The notes below the pieces were generated by a model that searched no databases, had not been told where the DNA came from, and was given only the letters and a program-made list of their open reading frames with translations. 64,000 nt of DNA from Mesocentrotus franciscanus (Eukaryota > Echinodermata > Echinoidea > Camarodonta > Strongylocentrotidae). Where the stretch lies: NCBI GenBank assembly GCA_037976565.1, contig CP137675.1:26716166-26780165 (forward strand). The letters are read 5' to 3'. This document shows positions 41,627 to 50,300 of this stretch, in pieces. Position 1 is the stretch's first letter, and every line of letters begins with the position of its first letter. The translations under genes were made by a program, and so were the position numbers.

Positions 41627-41945
41627 TATTATTATTATTATAATAAATACTTTTATTTGTGGGAATTCTGACAGTTCACTGAAATGAAAGACGGCTACAA
41701 TCAGCTCAACGAATATGTCCACCACCTAAAAGAAGAAAAGAAGAACAGAGAAACATAGGGCTACTTACGATTACAATTCGGCATCCTGCCGCTCCATTCC
41801 CCCGATGATGTATTGCAAAGCAGGACCACCGAGTCTTGTTCGGCGTCCATTAGGTGACCAGGATTACACGCGTAAATCATATACACGTCATCACCGTACG
41901 CGATGCGACCGTTTGGGAGAGATGGTGGGTTGACGCATGGGTCCG
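29393..41945 (-). CDS. Gene A: sushi/C-type lectin/mucin-like/ZP transmembrane protein
   Basis: Span includes introns. Fourteen exons give 1151 codons including stop. In order: two sushi (CCP) domains, two C-type lectin domains each split over two exons, two more sushi domains, a 270-codon stalk of decapeptide repeats, a ZP domain over four exons, a KGPLRLRR furin-type site, a transmembrane helix and a tail of about 30 residues ending ...KGTRAHY. The first three ectodomain modules and the stalk are bounded by phase-1 introns. The first visible exon starts in phase 1, so a 5' exon with a signal peptide must exist upstream but was not found. Family knowledge: ZP domains polymerise extracellular proteins, and EPN/WND lectin motifs bind mannose-type sugars with calcium. 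The combination suggests a surface or matrix lectin. The exact function is unknown. It is a tandem paralogue of gene B. Confidence 0.9.
30270..30483 (-). CDS. Gene A exon 13: ZP-C end and furin site
   Basis: 214 bp, phase 0 to 1. VYIHCDLLVCRATTGNESSE carries the typical ZP ending cysteines. KGPLRLRR follows, a dibasic consensus cleavage site of the kind that releases ZP proteins. Confidence 0.93.
30781..31050 (+). repeat. tRNA-related SINE in gene A intron
   Basis: GGTGTCGAAGTCGAGTGGTT and GGGTTCAAGCC resemble A and B boxes of a Leu/Ser-type tRNA. A body follows with ATGAGTACCTGGTAGGATG. Related to, but distinct from, the other SINE copies. Confidence 0.6.
31391..31487 (-). CDS. Gene A exon 12: ZP-C
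   Basis: 97 bp, phase 2 to 0. GCAVEMSTN...FVGVTMNTFRFVELGDR is a ZP-C strand region. Same length as in gene B. Confidence 0.88.
31840..31892 (+). mobile_element. MITE end remnant
   Basis: GCCGGCCCCAAATCCGCCACTG matches the right end of the 58281-58516 family. It lies in the gene A intron between exons 11 and 12. Confidence 0.4.
31955..32352 (-). CDS. Gene A exon 11: ZP domain middle
   Basis: 398 bp, phase 0 to 2. Contains IIYSNTVVE, VPFSCAYNRS (fourth ZP-N cysteine) and SCVATPSASYND of ZP-C. Donor GTACG. Confidence 0.92.
32801..32991 (-). CDS. Gene A exon 10: ZP domain start (ZP-N)
   Basis: 191 bp, phase 1 to 0. LQCGYFSMTVTIPLTLVGG...LHLLADANCPG...TTNLTDCNN gives the first three ZP-N cysteines. 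Same length as in gene B. Confidence 0.9.
33377..33500 (+). repeat. Dispersed repeat shared by two gene A introns
   Basis: TGTAATACGTCATTGTAATG and the following sequence recur at 38708-38830, and the end resembles 63120-63200 in gene B. Confidence 0.6.
33590..33668. repeat. GA and CA microsatellites
   Basis: (GA)n at 33590-33621 and (CCCA/CA)n at 33642-33667, in the intron between gene A exons 9 and 10. Confidence 0.85.
34010..34819 (-). CDS. Gene A exon 9: decapeptide-repeat stalk
   Basis: 810 bp (270 codons), phase 1 to 1. About 24 units of 30 bp in strict register encode the consensus GNP(T/S)TPSSGP. The stalk is rich in Pro, Ser and Thr and is likely O-glycosylated and extended. The Asn is followed by Pro in most units, so it is not an N-glycosylation sequon. 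The last unit is a variant ending TTVFSRTTTST. The acceptor at 34820 has a weak pyrimidine tract and was chosen by phase. Confidence 0.85.
35087..35266 (-). CDS. Gene A exon 8: sushi domain
   Basis: 180 bp, phase 1 to 1. SCSSPFPTLPNS...VVVYLCQEQYYPVG...VCRTDGSWSQPTGRCE is a CCP domain, three bases longer than in gene B. Confidence 0.92.
35356..35782. mobile_element. TTAA-flanked MITE with internal repeats
   Basis: CCCCGGTGGGGTCACT at left pairs with AGTGACCCCACCGGGG at right, both next to TTAA. TGACCGTTACC pairs further in. The interior is five to six imperfect units of ACCCC(T/C)ATTT...GGACA. Confidence 0.75.
36140..36334 (-). CDS. Gene A exon 7: sushi domain
   Basis: 195 bp, phase 1 to 1. 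QQCSDSGAPAHGTYN...FSCDAGYELYG...IECGQDGLYSDDRPEC is a CCP domain. Confidence 0.93.
36641..36991 (-). repeat. tRNA-derived SINE, interrupted
   Basis: Minus-strand GTCCTTTGGAAAACATTAA, CATTTGCCGCTCTGTAAATG and the body of the SINE family, with an (ATA)n-type tract at 36745-36848 at its far end. Confidence 0.6.
37034..37352. repeat. ACCAGTTGA minisatellite
   Basis: ACCAGTTGA-type units are repeated, partly inverted at the left (ACTGGT), with a higher-order unit of about 102 bp present twice (37151 and 37253). It lies in the intron downstream of gene A exon 6. Confidence 0.85.
37608..37739 (-). CDS. Gene A exon 6: lectin domain 2, second half (EPS variant)
   Basis: 132 bp. Contains WTPGEPS, CIDLL, WND and GYICQY. 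The sugar-site tripeptide is EPS (37702-37710), not EPN as in gene B, while WND is kept. One codon shorter than the B counterpart. Confidence 0.92.
38168..38446 (-). CDS. Gene A exon 5: lectin domain 2, first half
   Basis: 279 bp. YGRNCAVFV...WDIARRYCSDRSGRLVEI...WWIGGFRDDS is a lectin-fold N-terminal half, the same length as the gene B exon at 57550. Confidence 0.93.
39299..39463 (-). CDS. Gene A exon 4: lectin domain 1, second half
   Basis: 165 bp. Contains EPN (39417-39425), CIQL, WND and FFICEFG, the calcium and sugar site and final cysteine of a mannose-type C-type lectin domain. Confidence 0.93.
39564..39724. mobile_element. Small MITE-like inverted repeat
   Basis: CTTGCTGCCC near 39574 pairs with GGGCAGCAAG near 39702. 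Located between gene A exons 3 and 4. Confidence 0.4.
39908..40168 (-). CDS. Gene A exon 3: lectin domain 1, first half
   Basis: 261 bp. VCPSGSWNYKNEACF...WEDARDNC...GQLAKIPDQSTQDFL...YWIGAFEGLKWYW is the N-terminal half of a C-type lectin fold including the WIG motif. Donor GTTAGT, phase 1. Confidence 0.93.
40829..41005 (-). CDS. Gene A exon 2: sushi domain
   Basis: 177 bp, phase 1 to 1. RCPDPAVPNFG...TFSCESNFRLL...TCTQYGSWSEKTPTC is a full CCP domain. It is the equal-length counterpart of the gene B exon at 63235. Confidence 0.93.
41434..41643. repeat. (AAT)n and (GATAAT)n microsatellite
   Basis: Imperfect AAT-based array between gene A exons 1 and 2. It produces long low-complexity Asn or Ile frames. 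Confidence 0.9.
41769..41945 (-). CDS. Gene A exon 1 visible: sushi domain
   Basis: 177 bp, phase 1 to 1. DPCVNPPSLPNG...YACNPGHLM...LLCNTSSGEWSGRMPNC carries four cysteines and the Trp of a CCP domain. The gene B counterpart would lie just past the window's right end. Confidence 0.85.
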
Positions 41946-42289
41946 CTTGGTTGATGGATAGACAGTGGTGATAATATTTTTTATAATGAATAGAAATGTT
42001 TTAAGTTCGTCATAAAACAGTTTGCCTCTTACATGTATATTAAATTTCAATTTTAATTTCAATTTTATTTCATTTCTAGGAACATAAAGGAGTATAACAA
42101 TAACAAAAAACACAAGAAAACGAATTACAATAATAATTACAATAACAGGAAATATGTCCAGAAATAAAATCTAAGACGACATGAAGGTGTGTTTTTGTCT
42201 TTAGGCAAAGAAGAAAATCATCATCAACATGATCAAAAGCAAGAACAATTACAGAACCGCAACAAGCGCAACAGCAACAAATACTACTT

Positions 42290-42326
42290 ACTATACTTTT
42301 GCCACCAGCATTACTACTACAACAAA

Positions 42327-42364
<38 letters not shown>

Positions 42365-42394
42365 TTACTACTACAAATACTTTTACTACTTCTC

Positions 42395-42430
<36 letters not shown>

Positions 42431-42660
42431 ATACTTTTACTATATACTACTACTACTTTTACTACTACCACAACTACTACTACCATGTGAACTAAATGTT
42501 CTAATAAAACTACTAATACATCTACTACTACTTTTGGTACTACTACTACTACTATCAATATGACCAATACTACCACCAACACCACCACCGCTACTGCTAT
42601 ACTACTATCAATACTTATACTGCTGCTGCTGCTGCTGATACTCCTACCACTACTACTACG
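42290..42660. repeat. (ACT)n array
   Basis: Over 350 bp of imperfect ACT triplets, giving Thr, Leu, Tyr, Val or Ser runs in the six frames. Confidence 0.92.
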
Positions 42661-43781
42661 ACTAAAACATCGGATACATACCCGAGGTTGCTAGAAGAGT
42701 CTTGAGCAACATCAAGCAACTCAAAAGCCACAAACCTTTCCGTTGCTGCATCATTTTCATCATCCACGAGGTGTTACTCTCTTTCTGTCTAATCTCCCTT
42801 TCCCATTGTCTTTTGAGTGGTCTTTCTCTTGTACACTTATCACTAATTGGTTACTTTGCCGCCCTGTTATCTCAGTTACATATTCAACCTTATCGTGTTT
42901 AAACATAACATAATTTAATCAGTAACAATAATTAATTCTTGAGTGGGATATCTACAGTAGCCTTTTTCAATATTCACTTTAGACTGCATGGGCGGCTCCG
43001 ATATTGACATGGGATGGGAGGGGGAATTACAACAAAAAAAAACCCAACGATATGATGTATAAAGGTCGGGCCAGCCGCTCCATTTCAGAGATGATGGCGA
43101 GGAGGTAGAAATTTCTCGAAATATTGTTTTCCTCAAATGGGACCCGAAGCCCCCCTTAGGAACTCTGAGTGCACTTATGGATTGTTTTTAAAAAAATCAT
43201 AGGAAGAGCATCATTTTTAGCAAACTGACGTCCTCTGATATTATCGTTCCAGTCCAATGATCTGTTTAAAAATCTGTTGATGTAAGTGATAATATTATTT
43301 TAAAATACGATCCACCACGAAATTGAAATTGATATAAGAATTTATGAACAATGTGAACAACGATTATACAAGGGCAACGAAGAACAGGTGAATATTGGTA
43401 CAATAAACTTTTGGGATAACGGGGTTAATCACTAAAAGAAGGCATATTAGCCTTCAAACAGTAGTGAATTATTAAGATTAGAATTGACCCCCTAGAGTTT
43501 GATGATATATAATGGAATCAAAGTCGAGAACTGGGCGCCGGTCATTAGCGCTAATCACCCACGTCAAACTAATTTGTCAAACGAGAATTTACTTTAAACA
43601 TAATGTTATTTAAGGTAATTTTAGCGAGTTTCCTATTGGTTGAAAAGGTGTCACGTAACACTCGACATTTTTATGAGCGAGCAACATGTAACAACCTTTT
43701 TTTTTGCACGGTTAAAACGCGTGTAAAAGTGAATTAGCGTGCGCACCTCTTTCCCCTGCATGTATCCATTGTTTGCACTAT

Positions 43782-44071
43782 CTTATGCCTTAGTCACACC
43801 TTTGCGTATTTGGCTTGCGTATTGCTGCGTTTCTATGGCAAGCCGTTTTAACATTTATTCCTATTTCTTGATATCAAGAAATTAATTCATGATATCAAGA
43901 AATTATTTTCTGTTGTAAAACAATGGTAATTCTTGATATCAAAAATGTGATTTCTTGATATCAAGAATTAATTTCTTGATATCAAGAAATAGGAATAAAT
44001 GTTAAAACGGCTTGCCATAGAAACGCAGCAATACGCAAGCCAAATACACAAAGGTGTGACTAAGGCATAAG
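43782..44071. mobile_element. Foldback MITE, 290 bp, with ATATC palindromes
   Basis: Arms of about 110 bp are nearly perfect inverted copies, from CTTATGCCTTAGTCACACCT to its complement at 44071. The inner part repeats the 16-bp palindrome TTCTTGATATCAAGAA. Confidence 0.9.
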
Positions 44072-44984
44072 CTCCGTGCATCTGACGCGAAGGCAACCTG
44101 AATCTAATCGAGAAGGCCTGACTCCAAAGGATCGCTATTACATTTTAGGATATATTATAACAAATATTGAATGCATTTCTTGTTTTGATTTGATTTACTT
44201 ATTTCCGTTTCAATATGAACATATTTAAACATGTACGAAGTACATATGAAATCAATAATGGCATAAAACAATGTAACAAGATTGTATAAAAGAACTGAAA
44301 ATGATAACGTAACATTGTTCACCTAAATGTATGCAATAAAAGGGAAGGGCATGCTAAAGAAGAAATGCTTGATTGACGCAAGCCCCTAAGACTTACATAA
44401 ATATCAATATTAATAATTATAACTTATATTCAATATTATATATTCATCTCCAAATAAATAATTTCCCCTTGTGCCATTATATTTCAACCTCGACCTGCGG
44501 GCTTGGTGAAATATATCATCACGCGGGAAAATTCTAGATGAATCGGTTCATACATTTTGTTATATAGAACGACGTAGCATGTAATATTTGTATAATGTTA
44601 ATATATGACAATGTGTATTGTTTTTATATGATAACATTATAAACTTCCTTTAAAATCAGGCCCGCTTAAACCTTGTGATTAATTTTATTGCGGAAACTGT
44701 AAATAAATTATTCCAAAAAAATAAATACAGGTTCTTTAATGATTCCTTTAGTTCCGTCATGGACCAAAGTGAACTGCTTTGCATCAATACTTTATCCTGA
44801 ATTTTCAAAGTAAGTCATTATTGGACAGTATATGGGAACTTTTTAGGGCCAGGGTGATATTTAGTCTAACTACCTGTAAATGAAGAGGACATTTTGTAGA
44901 ATAGCACCAGCTTCGTTATGGCTAACACTCATTCGATCTCACTCTCCAAATGGCTTATGACTTATCTAATGAGACATAAAGTAC

Positions 44985-45215
44985 CAAAATGCTAACGTCA
45001 TATTCGCTCGTCGTACAGGTTACTGGCTCTACACAACATAGCATGCGCATTAGGTTCGACGCGAAATCATTCAAGCAACGGGAAGGAGTAGGGCAAAGTG
45101 TTCGGCGCTGGTGTGATCACCATGGACTGCATTGTTTAGCACAAAATTGTTCAGAACCAGCAACCTTGCCAACTTGGCCAGTATGACGTCACACTTGGGA
45201 CCTCTATACGAAACC
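44985..45215 (+). repeat. Dispersed repeat (pair with 51540-51765)
   Basis: Shares TTCGCTCGTCGTACAGGTTA, CTGGTGTGATCACCA and TTGTTTAGCACAAAATTGT with 51540-51765 in gene B. Confidence 0.75.
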
Positions 45216-45589
45216 ATGCCTTTTCATCCTTCGTTCCCTTTTTTCTTCGTGAAATTTACATTTTAAAACTATTCATCCATTTATTCATTATTTATTCATT
45301 TGTGTATAAAACTGACCATCATCATAGTCTGAGAGTGTCAGTTTACATCTAAAATAATGCAATTATATGAAAAGGGATATTAACAATTAGAAACATATAT
45401 ACACATGTACGAAAGAAACTGTATAAACAAGACGAAAGATACAGAGACTATTACAATGCAACAGTAGGCCTACACATGTGAAATAAAACATATCATGAAG
45501 GCGAGATATAAGTACATAGGGAGATAACCGAGAAGAGGGTGACAGACTGAGAGAGAAGGAGGGGGGCAAGGAAAGGAAAAAGGGGGATG

Positions 45590-45740
45590 GAATAATGTGA
45601 ATAATAATAGGAGAAGAATGAAAGGTGAGGAGAAAGAGAGCTGAGAATGAAAGAGAGAGAGAGAGAGAAAGACACACGCACACACATACAAACACAGACA
45701 CCGAGAAAGAGAGACAGAGGAATAGATATAGAGAGAGACA
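45590..45740. repeat. GA/CA-rich tract
   Basis: Purine-rich imperfect repeat, including (GA)n near 45653-45669 and ACACAC near 45671. Confidence 0.8.
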
Positions 45741-45844
45741 CATAATTTTATATGCCTCAAAACATTTCAGCATATAATTATGTGAATACCGACGTGACTT
45801 GAGAAGCTTGAACGTATAAATGGCGCCAAATAAGATGCCGTAAA

Positions 45845-46085
45845 TCATCATTATAATAATCATGATCATGATCATGATCATCGTCATTGACATCTTTATC
45901 ATCATTCACATCATCACTATCACCATTATCATCATCAGGATCATCACCATGATTACCATTATCATCTTCATCATCAGCAGCATTACCATTTCATCATCAT
46001 CATCAACATCGTTACCATTCTCCTTCTCCTCCTCCTCCTCATCAGCACCATTATCATCATCATTGTCATTATAATCATCAACATC
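45845..46085. repeat. (ATC)n array
   Basis: About 240 bp of ATC/ATT triplets, imperfect, with CTC inserts. Confidence 0.9.
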
Positions 46086-46789
46086 AGCCTCATCATTTTT
46101 TATATCGTGGTGATTCTTTTAATTTCCTTGAGGGTACTTGAAAAGAGGATGGAAACTAGGCCAAAGAGCAAAACTAAAGATTGTTAAATATTAATCTCCA
46201 GGACATTCTTTCGCAACTTGTTCTCGTATACATTTTGTCTCTAGGCTTTTGGTCTGGGTCATTGGTCTGGTGAAGTCCCTATATGTGTAATATCCTCCGC
46301 AAGGAGGGATGATGCTGAATATGAGGATCCGGATGAAAAGATGGTTTCATTTCATGAGTGTGAATACATCTACACCGGTGACAAATTACATGATTTTTAT
46401 CATTCACCTTTATTCATTAAAAAAGAAAGAAAAATAAAGTATTCATAATATCTACCTTTGCGTTTATTTTCATTTTCTTACTGATTAGGAGTATTTTGTG
46501 TGCGTTTAAAGTGAATGCATGATTAATGACAAATAGAGCAAGAATAGGAAGGTATAAGCTGATCCAATATATTCATGGTTATAACACGACTAATGGACTA
46601 ATTTACTGAATACATCGACTAATCTCTCATAGAAATATACCCACGATATAACTTAATTTTGTTTTGGTTGCTCGAAGCTTTACATTTTGTTTTTAACCTT
46701 TTACATGTTTACCGTATTACTAGAGAATGTGTTTTCTTCTTTTCATTCTTTGTACACTATGTTAGTTTTGAAGAATGTCATCTCCATAT

Positions 46790-47050
46790 TAATTAGAAAT
46801 GTACCCTGAAAGGGATCATCGCTCATCAAATACCATCATATTCAAATTATGATTAGACTTATGGATCAAAAGTGTGGAGCAAACTTTCATTTACATGTGT
46901 GTAGTCCCATATACATATATCCATTTTTTGTGTGCAGTGCATGTGATTATATATAAACAAGATTGAGTCGATTTATTTTAATTTTGATCATTCCAAATGC
47001 TTACAGTATTCATCTATTCGTATGTAACACATAATCAACTTATCCTAATT
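46790..47050. mobile_element. Diverged relative of the 27205 MITE
   Basis: CCCATATACAT, GTGCAGTGC.TGT, ATTTTGATCATTCCA and TTAC.GTA resemble 27395-27525 in order. It overlaps the presumed 3' end of gene B. Confidence 0.5.
46972..46977 (-). promoter_or_regulatory. Candidate polyadenylation signal of gene B
   Basis: Minus-strand AATAAA about 148 bases after the stop, inside the MITE-like sequence. Another AATAAA at 47108-47113 is only 12 bases past the stop. Confidence 0.3.
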
Positions 47051-47124
47051 GCTTCTAAGGAACTCAACGTTATATTTAAAAGCAGCTGTTGTCTCTCGGT
47101 GTCCTTTTTTATTGAAGTTTTGTT

Positions 47125-47306
47125 TTAAGTTTCCAGAAGTACTTCACATGCTTGGTCGCCACCACTTACTGGCTTCATGCGACGCGCATATGACGTCATC
47201 TTCCGGAGCATGACGGAAAGCACGACGACGATGATGATGGAAATAGTTGCCAAGGCAACGGTCACCATGATCCAGGGGTTAAAGTCCTGATGGAGAGCTG
47301 GATTCT
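47125..47306 (-). CDS. Gene B: transmembrane helix and tail
   Basis: 182 bp ending in TAA. WIMVTVALATISIIIVVVLS forms the membrane segment. The tail contains LRKM and differs from gene A. Confidence 0.92.
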
Positions 47307-50300
47307 CTGTAGTGATAAATGTGAAAAATTTTGGTTGAAAATTGGGATTCTCAAAAAAGAATTGTCCTCGTTGATCGTTGTCTGTCTTATGGTTAGTTAT
47401 GATGTTAACTAAAATCATAATTTTTTATTTTGGATATCCACCTCAAATTTGTCACGTGTTGCTATGCCTAATATCCTGATATTTATCATTATAAACCTTT
47501 ATTGATGCCCTCGATTATGCCATTTGTCAAAAATGTATTATTATTAATTTATGTATCCATTTTATCTATTATGATTGTAAAAGGATCTGCAATTCGGCCG
47601 CGAATGATTTCTTATTAATAAACCGTTTTAAATAATCAAATAAATCTAATCATCCATAATGCGGAAATCAAAATAAATAAATAGATGGGAAAGAACCTGA
47701 CACTGACACGTGTTTTTGTTTGATTTTGCTCCGTATATTAATCTATTAAATGGACCCAATTTAGCTCTTGATTTCGACCTCTGATGCAATTAGCACAAAT
47801 TATAACTTACATAATGTTTAGACTAAACTCTACATGTTCTAATGATCAGTATTCTAAGCTTTGTTTGATATTCAGTCATTTTCATATTTCAATTTTTCCA
47901 TTATGCAATACTATTTCAACTATGATTGTCTCACTATTAAAGTGTCGCCACAGAAAGAAACCCTTTCGTTGAAATCATTTAACGAATAGCAAAGTTTTAA
48001 TCTCAAAAAAAAAAACACGATTAAAAATATTATCAAATTTTTCTTTTTTGTACGCGCAAACGAGGAAAACGTCCCTCCTAGTGAACCTATTATCTGCACA
48101 CCCACATAAACAATAATCACCTACAATGAGGCATATAATGTAGATTATATGTATTCCTTTTTTTCTTTCCAAATTACGATAACTTTACCTTCAGAATTGA
48201 ACATGCCGTTCAGGGACGGATTGAAATAAGAATTTCTTCTTAATCTTAAAGGTCCCTTGGTGATCCTTTTCTTGTCAAGACTGTATTTTTCTATGATGTC
48301 TCGCCGATCACGGTTTCCGGAAGATCCGACGCAACCTGGGTCACATTCCGATGTTTCATTTCCGGTGGTTGCCTGGCACACCAAAAGATCGCAGTGGATA
48401 TAAACCTTGGGATGAGAGAAGAAAATATAACGACCAAGAACAGTTATGATATTCTTCCGATAATGGTTTTGATCACGGGAACTTACCTGCTGAATGAAGT
48501 TTCACGAAATCGTAAACAGATGATATTATCGTCTTTTTGGAGCAAGAAGAGCGTTATCTCTGTGCAAAATGACGTTAACGTCCTTCTGGCTCTAAACAGA
48601 CCAAGATCAGTTTTCGGTAAGTTTGACATTTGACTTTCTGTTTTACGCTTATGAACAATGCGGTGAGGTTCTTCTTACTCAGTACCAGGACTATCCAGAG
48701 CTTACGCTTACGGTCACGCCTACGCTACGTCACTCACAGTATTTCAGGAGTTCGTGTTCCTTCCGTCCAACTTTTGCTAGAATATTTACTCCATTCGGGT
48801 CAAAGAATGACAACCCTAGAACTTGAATACCAGGGCAGGATTCTGATCCTCGAGATAAAAAGCCAAGATGATGGGCACCTCTTTTTAAAGCACCAACGCA
48901 TAATGATTGTCATTGATCGCTTGGCACAAACCACCAACTAGGTTTCAGAAAACAAACTTACCCTATTCCCCAGCTCGACGAACCGGAAGGTACTGATAGT
49001 GACAGCCACAAAACCAAGAGCGCCATCATCGATGTGAGTCGACGTCTCAAAGGCACACCTGATTTTGATAAATAAATCATTTAATCATGTTAATATATAC
49101 AACTTATAAAAAAAGACAACAATAAACACCTTTGCAAGTATGTGACATTGTGTTTATCGGAATATCGGAGTGTATAGATGTTTGTGCCAACGGAACTTGA
49201 GAGTAAACAGCCTAGTTTAGGTTGATAACAAAAATGATTATAAAACATTTAATATCATCTGACTATCATTTGAAACGTTTAAACGTGAGTTGGGGAGATG
49301 ATCTAGACGCCTTCTTTTCTTGTCACTACCCATTTCCCTTTCCTTTCCTCTGTTTTATCACATGTCCTTTTCCAATTTTTCACCATGCGGTGGTGATAGC
49401 GGGGGGGGGAGGGGCATGCCCCTCTGTAGGTGTGCCATTGGAGCATAGCCCTACCCATCTCGGATGATGGTCCACTGTTCATCGTTGTACGAGGCAGATG
49501 GTGTGGCCACGCAGCTTCTGATTGACAGATCTAAGGCGCCATCTTGAGAAGGGAGCGATGCACCGAAATACAGCTTTTCGTTCAGGTTCACATCCACAGG
49601 GTATTCGAAGTCGGCATACTTCTCATCGAAATCGTCGTCTTTGAAGATATCCAGTGCGAATTTATAACGTCCCGTGGAAACCTCGGTAAAATTAAGTTGA
49701 TAATCGGTGACCCGGTAGGACCGTAGTCCCACCTGTTCAGATCGGTTGTAGGAACAGTAGAACGGTACAGTGACCTGTTTGAGTCGAGTGATTGTACCTT
49801 CACTCTCCCGAGCTACAACGGTGTTGCTGTAAACGATGTGTTCATCGTCCTCCTGAAAATTGAAGAGAAGAATAACATTTCGGTTGCTTCTTCGGATATT
49901 TGCACGGTCACTCATTTGCCACACGTAGTATTTTGCAAGATACTGTATAGACACCACTTGACGGAAGGATTGCTTTGTGGAACGTAGACGATAGCTTTGC
50001 CATTTTACCAATTCTATTATTATTATTATTGAAAAGTCGTGAATTTATGTGCAACTTATTCTTCCATATAATCAGGGACGAAGTATGTGTATTTGGGATA
50101 GAAAACATCTGTAATACTATTAAGTGGCGAAGCTTTTAAATTGACACTCAAAATTTATCGTATTTTTCTTTAAAACATTTTGTCTTTGTTTGTAAAATGT
50201 TTGAATTGCTGCTCATCACCAAATGGAAATAAAATGATATCGACTTGATGACCATGTATCCTTAGACAATTTCCCCCTCTACAGTGCGTCCCCGTAGAAA

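Larger units (their letters stand above)
41946..47107. other. Region between genes A and B
   Basis: Should hold the gene A promoter and a signal-peptide exon, but none could be supported. It contains the ACT array, a foldback MITE, a dispersed repeat, purine-rich and ATC tracts and a diverged MITE, each listed separately. Confidence 0.5.

Noticed and set aside
41357..41725. Asn-rich and Ile-rich frames
   Set aside because: Translation of an AAT microsatellite.
42076..42588. 170-codon minus-strand frame and overlapping plus-strand frames
   Set aside because: Homopolymer-like Val, Ser, Thr and Leu runs from an ACT triplet array.
45387..45905. 172-codon minus-strand frame with hydrophobic stretches
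   Set aside because: Built from GA/CA and ATC simple repeats, with no splice partners and no counterpart in gene B.
49222..49467. 81-codon plus-strand frame ending near the gene B ZP exon
   Set aside because: Spans a C/T-rich intron tract and a G-run, with no domain signal.
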